This document shows, piece by piece, positions 50,607-58,700 of a stretch of DNA of 64,000 nucleotides. The translations under genes were made by a program, and so were the position numbers. Location: the NCBI GenBank assembly GCA_004297395.1, contig SCUO01000036.1, forward strand, positions 1 to 64,000, in the 5' to 3' direction. Under the pieces are notes generated by a model. That model was not told the DNA's origin. It saw only the letters and a program-made list of their open reading frames with translations, and ran no database searches. Source of the DNA: Chloroflexota bacterium (GTDB taxonomy: Bacteria; Chloroflexota; Limnocylindria; Limnocylindrales; CSP1-4). How positions within the stretch are numbered: the stretch's first letter is position 1; every line of letters starts with the position of its first letter.

Positions 50607-51644
50607 ATGCGCCCGCGAATCCTGACCCTGCTCGTGATCGGGCTGCTCGCGATCACGGCACCCACGGCCTACGCCGTGGACCCACCGACGGCTGCATTCG
50701 GGGGGCCGCTCACCGGCGCCCAGGAGGTCCCGCCCGTCGCAACCGCCGCGACCGGTGAGGCGACCGTGGTGCTCTCGCCGGACGATTCGACGATCTGGTA
50801 CATCGTCGACTACAGCGGCCTGTCGGGCGCCCTGGTCGCGGCCCACATCCACACCGGAGCCGCCGGCGTGAACGGTGGCGTCATCCTGCCGCTGACCGCC
50901 TCCGCGAGCCCGATGGTCGGGACGCTCACCTCGGCCAACTTCACGGCCAGCGGGGCGATCACGACCTTCGCCCAGGCCGTCGCCGCGATCAAGGCCGGCG
51001 CCACCTACATCAACCTCCATACGGCCGCCAATCCCGGTGGCGAGATCCGCGGCCAGGTCGTCGCCAAGGGCAATGCCCACTTCGTGGCCCTCTCCGGTGC
51101 CCAGGAGGTGCCGGCCGTCACGACTGCCGCAACCGGCAGCGGCTGGGTCGTGATCAGCACCGACGGCTCGACGATCACCTACTACGTCGCGTACAGCGGC
51201 CTCTCGGGCGCGGCGGCTGCGGCCCACATCCACCTCGGTGCCGCCGGTGCCAACGGCGGGGTCCTGCTGCCGTTGACCGCGACCGCGAGCCCGATGCTCG
51301 GCACGCTGACGTCGGCCAACCTCACGCCGACCGGCTCGGTCACCGACTTCGCCGGCGCGGTCGCGGCGATCGCGGCCGGCAACACGTACGTCAACATTCA
51401 CACGGCCGCCAACCCGGGCGGCGAGATCCGCGGCCAGATCGGCGGGCTGCCCGCCCCCGCGCCAACCGCGAACCCGACCACGCCGCCGACCTCGACGGCA
51501 ATGCCGCCCACTCAGGCGTCCGGGAGCGATGCCTGGCTGGTCCTCCTCGCGCTTGGCGCTGCGATCGGCGCGCTCTACCTGCCCCTCCGCCGGCGCGAGG
51601 TCCGAGAACGAGCCACTGGGGGTGTTCGACCGGACCGCCGCTGA
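50607..51644 (+). CDS. Membrane-anchored protein with two CHRD domains
   Basis: 345 residues: signal peptide (LTLLVIGLLAITAPTAYA), two tandem CHRD domains (each with GAQEVPPV.. / GAQEVPAV.., AAHIHTGAAGVNGGVILPL / AAHIHLGAAGANGGVLLPL and INLHTAANPGGEIRGQ / VNIHTAANPGGEIRGQ), a Pro/Thr linker and a C-terminal membrane helix with RRREVRER. CHRD domains are extracellular and conserved histidines may bind metal. GGAGGAAGG precedes ATG 50607. Its place beside multicopper oxidases suggests a related role. Confidence 0.9.
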   Translation: MRPRILTLLVIGLLAITAPTAYAVDPPTAAFGGPLTGAQEVPPVATAATGEATVVLSPDDSTIWYIVDYSGLSGALVAAHIHTGAAGVNGGVILPLTASASPMVGTLTSANFTASGAITTFAQAVAAIKAGATYINLHTAANPGGEIRGQVVAKGNAHFVALSGAQEVPAVTTAATGSGWVVISTDGSTITYYVAYSGLSGAAAAAHIHLGAAGANGGVLLPLTATASPMLGTLTSANLTPTGSVTDFAGAVAAIAAGNTYVNIHTAANPGGEIRGQIGGLPAPAPTANPTTPPTSTAMPPTQASGSDAWLVLLALGAAIGALYLPLRRREVRERATGGVRPDRR

Positions 51645-51760
51645 TCGGCGACGGGCCTGGGGCCGGGGTCGGTTGCCGCGGGAGACCGCGACACCGGCCC
51701 CGCGCCGATTGCAGGACCGGGTCGTCCGGGGCGAGCCCGACCGAGCCTGAGGGGTGCGGA

Positions 51761-51794
51761 ACCGGTCCTCGGCAGGGGGAAGCCGAGGACCGGT
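51761..51794. terminator. Bidirectional hairpin between CHRD and MCO1 genes
   Basis: ACCGGTCCTCGGC and its exact complement give a 13-bp stem with an 8-base loop, between convergent stops. Confidence 0.75.
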
Positions 51795-51845
51795 CGCGAA
51801 GGGACTGCGGGTTCGTGACGCGCGAGCGAACCGACGCGCCGAGGG

Positions 51846-53450
51846 CTACATCTCGCCCATGCCGCCATCGCCCATGATGTGCCAGACGCCCATCATCCCG
51901 ATGTCCTCGTGCTCGATGATGTGGCAATGGATCATTGCCATCCCGGCGTAGTCCATGACCGGCATGAGGAGCTCGATCTTGCCCATACGGGGCACGATCG
52001 TGACGTCCTTCCAGGCCGGGATCGTGGTGTAGAGGCTCGCGTAGCCGGCGTCTCCACCCGTGATCGAGAGGACCTGGGCCGAGTTCGTGTGGTGGTGGAA
52101 GGGGTGATCCATCCCACTCGAGTTGACGATCTCCCAGATCTCCCAGGTGCCCACGTCGGACATCGTCATGTAGCAGTCTTCGTGGCTGAGGTACGTGCGG
52201 CCGTCGATGCCGACCGCGCCCATGCCCATCGTGAGGGTCATCCGTTTTCGCTGGGCCACCATCGAGAGATCCGTCACCCGCACGGCCGACGGGTCGACGG
52301 CCGACGGGATCGCCTGGTTCTGCTTCGCTCCTCCGTACGTGAGCGTCATCAGCGTGATCTGCTGCTGCGCGCTCATGCCGCCGCGGCCGTAGGGCAGTGA
52401 CAGCCACTTGTAGGAGCCCGACTTCAGGGTGGCCCTGACCAGGACGTCGATTCGCTCGCCCGGGGACAGAAGGATCTCGCCGATGGGGTACGGCTTGTCG
52501 AGGAGGCCGCCGTCCGTCCCGACGAGGTACATCGTGTGGTTCTGCAGGCTTAGCCGGAAGAATCGGGCGGTGCAGGCATTGACGACACGCCAGCGCTGCA
52601 CCTGGCCCGGGGCGATCGCCAGGCGCGGATTCACCTGGCCGTTGACCATCACGGTGTTGCCCTCGACACCGTGCATGTAGTCCATCTGCGAGTCGTGCGG
52701 CGCCGGCACGGATCCGGCCAGGGTGATGTCCTTGAGGACGAGCACCTTCTCGGCGAACGGCTTCAGCGCATCGACCCCGTCCTCGACGACGAGCGGTGCC
52801 GACATGCCGCCCCACATCTGGTCGGTGACGCTGCCGTGGATGTGGGGGTGGTAGAAGTTCAGGTTGCCGGCCGGATGGTTCGAGAGGTCGTACTCGTACT
52901 CGAGGCTGTCGCCCGGGTCGGCCATCGCCAGCATGCAGTCGCCGAAGGTGCCGTTGGCGTTGGCGTCGGGCGTGACGTGCAGACCGTGGGTGTGGATATT
53001 CGTCATTCGCGTCGAGTGGCCGAGGAAGTTGGTCTGGCCGTCATTCGGCAGCGCGTTCCGAAAATGGAGCTTCAGGAGCTGGTCTCGACGGACGCGGATC
53101 ATCGGCCCCGGAAACTGGCCGTTGTACGTGACCAGGTTGGCGACCGTGCCGTTGACATCGACCAGTGCTTGCCGCGCCTCGATCTCGACCTCGACAACCG
53201 CCGGATCGATCGACATGTTCGTAGCGAGCGTCGGCAGCCGGAGCGCCGCTCCGACGGGCGGATCGATGACGGCAACGCCACCGCCCCCCATTCCGCCTCC
53301 GCCGCCGCCGCCGCCCCCTGGGCCCATGCCACCCCCGCCCATGCCGTTGCCCGGTCCCGCGCGGACGACGGATACGAGCGGCGACACGTACAGCGCGGTA
53401 CCCGCGAGTGCAGCGCCTTGAATGAACTGGCGCCTCGTGATGCGCTTCAT
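51846..53450 (-). CDS. Tat-exported multicopper oxidase (MCO1)
   Basis: 534 residues. Tat signal (RRQFIQGAALAGTALYVSPL), then a Gly/Met-rich stretch (MGPGGGGGGGGGMGGGG), then a three-domain laccase/bilirubin-oxidase-like fold. All copper motifs are present: HTHGLH near 153, HPHIHG near 200, HPFHHH near 448 and HCHIIEHEDIGM near 510, giving T1 and T2/T3 sites. It reduces oxygen while oxidising a phenol or metal ion; the substrate is unknown. Downstream of MCO2 by 94 bases, so probably co-transcribed. Confidence 0.93.
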   Translation of the reverse strand: MKRITRRQFIQGAALAGTALYVSPLVSVVRAGPGNGMGGGGMGPGGGGGGGGGMGGGGVAVIDPPVGAALRLPTLATNMSIDPAVVEVEIEARQALVDVNGTVANLVTYNGQFPGPMIRVRRDQLLKLHFRNALPNDGQTNFLGHSTRMTNIHTHGLHVTPDANANGTFGDCMLAMADPGDSLEYEYDLSNHPAGNLNFYHPHIHGSVTDQMWGGMSAPLVVEDGVDALKPFAEKVLVLKDITLAGSVPAPHDSQMDYMHGVEGNTVMVNGQVNPRLAIAPGQVQRWRVVNACTARFFRLSLQNHTMYLVGTDGGLLDKPYPIGEILLSPGERIDVLVRATLKSGSYKWLSLPYGRGGMSAQQQITLMTLTYGGAKQNQAIPSAVDPSAVRVTDLSMVAQRKRMTLTMGMGAVGIDGRTYLSHEDCYMTMSDVGTWEIWEIVNSSGMDHPFHHHTNSAQVLSITGGDAGYASLYTTIPAWKDVTIVPRMGKIELLMPVMDYAGMAMIHCHIIEHEDIGMMGVWHIMGDGGMGEM

Positions 53451-53544
53451 TGTCGATACCCCTTTGGAGCCGGCAGTGGATCCCAGTCCTCAGGTCCTGT
53501 CCGCCTTCTGCGCTCGTCGGGGACGCTCGACGGGATGTCCGCGA

Positions 53545-55629
53545 TTAGGCCCCCGGCTCGCCGGACTGGACCGGGCCGATGCGGTAGGGCCGCATCATCT
53601 CGTTGTCTTCATGCTCGACGATGTGGCAGTGCCAGACGAACTGGCCTGGCTTGTCGAACTTGACTCTCAGGCGCGTGACTTCACCCGGATACGCGATGAC
53701 CGTGTCCTTGAAGCCGCTTTCCCAGGCTTCGGGCGCGCGAGGATCACCAACGAGCTCAGCCGGCTGCGTGGCCTCACCGTCCTCGACTGCCAACGCCTGC
53801 CGATTGACAACTTCGAAGGTCACCTCGTGCACGTGCATGGGATGGGCGTCGGCGGTGAAGTTGAAGAACTCCCAGACCTCGGTGTCCCCGACGTTCGGGT
53901 TCTCGGTGACCGGATCGGCCCACATCTTCTCGTGTGCCTTCCCGTCATCATCCACAATGCCCAGCACGGCTTCGGACGGCCCATCGTGGACCTCCGACAT
54001 CATCTCGATGAGAGCCAGGGGCCGCGTGAACGTCTCGGCCGGAAGCGGCGTGATCGCCGGCAGCCGGAGGAACTCGGGGGGCGTCGTCGGGTCGGCCCCA
54101 ACTGCGGGGACGACCCGGAGCTGCAGAACCTGGCCCGTAGTGTCGCCGTCAGCGATCGGGAAGTCATCGCCGGGAACGCCGCCGCCGAACGGTTCGTCAG
54201 GACCCACGTTGCCGAGGACATAGTTGCCGACGGGCACGTTGGTGAAGTCGACGATCATGTCGGCACGTTCGGCGAGACCCATGAGAAGCCGGTTGTCGTG
54301 ATCGGCCGTGATGTTGACCGGCGCGGCGAGGAAGCCGCCCTCATTGCCGATCTGCCAGACCTCGACACCCGGGATGGCGTTGAAGTCGAGGATCAGGAAT
54401 CGCGACTGGCAGCCGTTCAGGAAGCGGAAGCGATATCGCCGCTTCTCGACCTGCTGGAACGGCCACGTGTTGCCGTTGACCATGATCGTGTTGCCGAAGA
54501 ATTCGGGGTTCCAGATCGGCGACACGTTACTGTCGGGGATGTAGGGTCCCGTGAACTCGTCGAAGAACGCCCGGGTGTCGGGGTAGAAGAGCGAGCCGTC
54601 CGCATTGAAGCTGCGGTCCTGGATGGCGATCGGGATCTCGTAGTAGGTCTTGTTGGGCGGGAACATGTCGCCGGCCTGTGGCGCCGGGCCGGGCAGCACG
54701 GCTGGGGTCGCCTTCCGGAAGCGAGTGTCAAGGACGGCCCTGTCGCCGGCCGGGCCGCCGCGGACGATGTAGAAGCCGGCAGGACCGGCGTAGACATTCA
54801 GCCGGGTCATGCCGAGGGCATGGTCGTGGTACCAGAGCGTCGAGGCCCTGTTGTCGTTGGGGTACTGGAAGACGGCGAAGCCCGCCCCCCAGTCGGCGCC
54901 ATATGCGGTCTCGGCCTTGCCCCTGAAGAAGTCGTACCACGTTCCTTCAGTGGCGTATCCGGCCGGGATGGTGTCGGTGTCTGGCAGGTACCAGGCCTCG
55001 GCGTAGCCGTCGCTGTCGTCGGCGACGCCGACCGCGCCGTGAACGTGGGTGACCAACGGGACCGGGCCTGTGTACGAATCCGGAGTCGATTCGAACACCG
55101 GTCGGGAGTCGCGTGGACCGTACCCGTAGGCGTCGTCGTTGCCCTGTGGCGGATTCGCCCAGTGGAGCGTCGGGTCGACTGGCAGCAGGTGCGGTAGGAA
55201 GGTGCCGTTCTCGTCGACGAGGTCGTTGATCCACTTGACCTGGACCGGGCGCTTCCATTGCGCCTCGATCGTCAGCGACGGCGCGTTGTGGATCAGGAGC
55301 GGGTTCTTGCCCGCCCCGGTCACGGCGCCGTAGCCCCAGACGGTCGTCTCTGGCATGCCGACTGGCAGGATCTGCTCAGGGAACTGCCGGACCGAGATCT
55401 CGTAGAGATCGCCCGGCTTGCCGCCCATCATCGGCTTCGTCCCGGCCCGGGGCATGACCGGCGGGATGAGGAGGGGCGTCTGGTACTTGGGAATGCCGAG
55501 CGGGTCGAGCGTGCCGCCCGGGATCGACACTGCCACGACAACACGCCGTCCGTCGATGAAGGTCGACAGGAAGAGCGCGGTCCCGGCGCAGGCCGAGCCG
55601 TACAGGAACTGACGTCTCGAGAGTGTCAT
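53545..55629 (-). CDS. Tat-exported multicopper oxidase (MCO2), CotA/bilirubin-oxidase type
   Basis: 694 residues. Tat signal (SRRQFLYGSACAGTALFLS), then motifs THVHG near 193, WYHDHALGMTRLNVYAG near 268, HPMHVH near 594 and WHCHIVEHEDNEMM near 670. The second half has the CotA-like NGCQSRFLILDFN. The copper sites are complete. The start is ATG 55629; the ORF track adds 70 residues. The 12-base GTGGATCCCAGT lies upstream of both MCO2 and MCO1. Confidence 0.93.
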   Translation of the reverse strand: MTLSRRQFLYGSACAGTALFLSTFIDGRRVVVAVSIPGGTLDPLGIPKYQTPLLIPPVMPRAGTKPMMGGKPGDLYEISVRQFPEQILPVGMPETTVWGYGAVTGAGKNPLLIHNAPSLTIEAQWKRPVQVKWINDLVDENGTFLPHLLPVDPTLHWANPPQGNDDAYGYGPRDSRPVFESTPDSYTGPVPLVTHVHGAVGVADDSDGYAEAWYLPDTDTIPAGYATEGTWYDFFRGKAETAYGADWGAGFAVFQYPNDNRASTLWYHDHALGMTRLNVYAGPAGFYIVRGGPAGDRAVLDTRFRKATPAVLPGPAPQAGDMFPPNKTYYEIPIAIQDRSFNADGSLFYPDTRAFFDEFTGPYIPDSNVSPIWNPEFFGNTIMVNGNTWPFQQVEKRRYRFRFLNGCQSRFLILDFNAIPGVEVWQIGNEGGFLAAPVNITADHDNRLLMGLAERADMIVDFTNVPVGNYVLGNVGPDEPFGGGVPGDDFPIADGDTTGQVLQLRVVPAVGADPTTPPEFLRLPAITPLPAETFTRPLALIEMMSEVHDGPSEAVLGIVDDDGKAHEKMWADPVTENPNVGDTEVWEFFNFTADAHPMHVHEVTFEVVNRQALAVEDGEATQPAELVGDPRAPEAWESGFKDTVIAYPGEVTRLRVKFDKPGQFVWHCHIVEHEDNEMMRPYRIGPVQSGEPGA

Positions 55630-55686
55630 CCGAGGTTCTCCCAGTGCGTCGCGAAATTCGGAAGGACGCTCGTGGATCCCAGTGGC

Positions 55687-55721
55687 GACGGGGGCCGCCC
55701 CAAGGTGGGAAAGCCCCCGTC
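55687..55721. other. 9-bp hairpin between MCO3 and MCO2
   Basis: GACGGGGGC (55687-55695) pairs with GCCCCCGTC (55713-55721). It lies in the leader of MCO2, after the stronger MCO3 hairpin. Confidence 0.45.
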
Positions 55722-55759
55722 TGTCGCTCGTGTTTCGCTTGAAGGATGCCGTCCTCGAG

Positions 55760-55788
55760 GCCGGCGCCGACCGGGGGTCGGCGCCGGC
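55760..55788 (-). terminator. Hairpin after MCO3
   Basis: GCCGGCGCCGACC and its exact complement, a 13-bp stem with a 3-base loop, 8 bases beyond the MCO3 stop. It probably separates MCO3 from the MCO2-MCO1 transcript. Confidence 0.75.
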
Positions 55789-55796
55789 TCGCGTGA

Positions 55797-58700
55797 CTAG
55801 GGGTTCGTGATGATCGGGAAGGGGGTCGCGTTGACCCATGCGGACGAGCCGACACCGTTGTTGGCCCGGATCCGGAAGTAGTAGGTGGTCGCCTTGCTGA
55901 GGTTGCCGATGGTGGCCGTGACCGCATTGGACGCGACCGAGGTGTTCACGACGCCGGTGGTGAAGGTCGGGTTCGTCGCCCGCTGGATCGTGAAGCCGGT
56001 CTCGTTCGTCGCGTTGTCGGTCCAGGTGAGGGCGACTGCGCGCTTGTTGCCCTGATTCGCGCCGTTGACCGCCGTCAGGTTGGACGGGGCCGCCGGGAGC
56101 GGATCTGAAGCCGCCGTGCTGGCGACCAGCGAGTAGGCGGACAGCGTTGGAACTCCGCCGAACAGGTTGACGGCCGCGACTCGATACTCGTACTGGGTCG
56201 CGGGCTGGATGGTCGTGTCGGTGAACGTGACATTGCCGGTGTTGGTCCGGAGCGGTGCCACCGCAATCCGGGCGAACTCCCCGACGCCGAGGACGCGTCG
56301 TTCGATGACGAAGCCGCCCTCGTCGGTGGCGTTGTCACGCCACGTCAGTCGGGCCTGGGGGCCAGCCTGCAGCGTGGCGGTGAGGAGGCTCGGTGCCAGC
56401 GGCGCCGCCGTCGGCGGCGGCCCGACCGGGGCCGGATCCGAGAAGGACCGGGCTGTGACACTCGGGTACGCGCCACCGTAACCCACGGTGTTCTGCGCCA
56501 CGACGCGGTACAGGTACGCCGTGTTCACGTTCGAGCCACCGTCGCGAAGACTGCGCGGCTCATGGAGATTGGGCGCCGTCAACGGCGACTGGAGCGTCCC
56601 CGCATTCGTCCAGGTAAGGCCGTTCGTGGTCCGCTGCAGGAGGAACGACGTCTCGGTGATCGAGTTGTCGCTCCAGGCAATGACGAACCGTTGGTTGTTG
56701 CCCACTCCGGTGATCGTGGCCGACAGTCCGTCCGCCTCGAGCGGCGGGACCGCGACCAGCACCGGCCGCATCATGTCCATCTCTTCGTGGCTCAGGATGT
56801 GGCAGTGATACACGTACTCCCAACCGAAGTTGACGAGTGCGTTCAGGATCGTGGTCTCGGTCCCGTCAGGAGCCATGATCAGCCCCATCGGATCGAGGTT
56901 CGCGTTGTCGGGCATCATCGGGCTCAGGTTCCGGACACTGTTCGGCACCTCGAACGGCAGGGTCGGGATGATCGGTCGCAGGGCGACGTAGGTGTCCTGC
57001 AGCGGGTTCATCCGGACCGTGTCCTTCCAGCCGAGCTCGTTCGGCTCGGTCGGGCTGATGATGTTGTCCCAGGCCACCCGGTTGAGGACCTGGACGTCGT
57101 ACAGGTGGAAGTGGATCGGGTGGGTATCCACGCCGTTGTGGGTGATCTTCCAGATCTGCGTCCCGTCGCTGCCATCCGAGATGGCGGTGACGTTGAGGTC
57201 GCCCTCCGGCAGGTTCGTGGCGTCGATCACCTCGGTGGGTGGCGCGACGTACGGGTAGAGGTAGATGTTCTGCAGGGCGGGCGTCGCCGGCACGGCCTCG
57301 AGACCGAGGTTGGCCGTCATCCGTCCGAACTCGTCGAAGGCGGACGAGTTCATCTCGTCGTGGATGGCCTTCGGCTGGAGTGGGATCTTCAGCTGCGGGT
57401 TGCTCGCCAGCAGGTTGTCGAACCTGAACAGATCACCGCCCTGCTGGTTGATCCGCGCCATGCCGTCGCACCGGTTGGTGCCGTTCGGATCGGAGCAGTC
57501 ACTGGCTGCGCTGAACGACGTGCCGTAGGCCGAGTTGTAGGCAGCCTGACCGACGATGATCGGGTGCTGCCCTTCCTCGAACACGCCACTGCCGTCCGCG
57601 TGGTGCCTGAACGCCGCATTGAGCGCCGACAGGTTGAATGCGGGAGCGGCCGTCACGTCGGCGACCCTGACCTGCATGATGGTCCGGGTGTTCGGGCCGT
57701 AGCCGGGCAGGGTCAGCCCGTCCGGTCCGCCGGTGTAGTAGTCGTACTGCGGAACCCGGGCGGGGAACGCCGCGGGAGCGTCGTTGTAGAGGATCAGCGT
57801 CTTGCCCGCGAACTTCGAGAAGTCGACGATCACGTCCGCCCGCTCGGCGGGCGCGAGGAGCAGCGAGTGCTTGTCCACGTTGCCGACGTCGAATCGCGTC
57901 GGGTCGGTGATCCAGGTCGTGACCTGCTGGCCGTCGATGACGACCGGGGCGGGTAGGAACCCACCCTCCGTACCGATCTGGACCCAGTCCGGACCGGCCG
58001 GGCTCTGCGTCGTGTCGACCGTCGGGAAGACAACCGGGTCGGTTTGCGCGGCGGCTACTTCGGCCGCATTGAGCGCGACCTCGGTGTCGTCCGTTGGGTC
58101 AGATGGCGTTCCATTGTCGTCGGCGATGTACCACTGGAGATTCCAGAAACGGTCATTCGCGGCGTTGAGGACCCGGAACCGGTACGACTGCGGCTGCAGC
58201 GAGGTGGTCGGGTACGCCGTGCCGTTGACGATCGGCGTGTCGTTGAACTGCTCCATCCCGGCCGAGATGTTCGGCGTGCCCGGGATCTGGGCCGGCTCGC
58301 AGAACGGGTCTTCCTGGTACTGCCACGTCGCGGGGTCGTCCAGGTCACACGCAGGGTCGTAGTACGGGTTGGCGATCGGCGGGAATTGGGGCGTGGCCGG
58401 CGGCCAGAAGAACGGGCCGTACATCCAGCGGCCGTAGGCGCTCATCCCGGACGGGTCGCCCGGGTTCTGCGCCGGCATGTAGACGTGGTGGTACCAGAGG
58501 TTGCCCTCGCCGCCCCAGCGACCGGTATCCCATGTCGGGTCCTGCTCGAGAAGCTGGCCCGTCGACGGGACGAACGTCCGGTCCTGGATGATGAGCGGGA
58601 TCTGGTCGGCCGGGATGGTCCCGTTGGCAACCAGCTTCTGCTCGGTCGGGTCGGTGATCAGGTAGCCGGCAGCCTCGCCGGCGTAGACGTTGAGGCGGGT

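Noticed and set aside
53422-55197. 591-residue plus-strand ORF
   Set aside because: Antisense to MCO2, which has a Tat signal and complete copper motifs.
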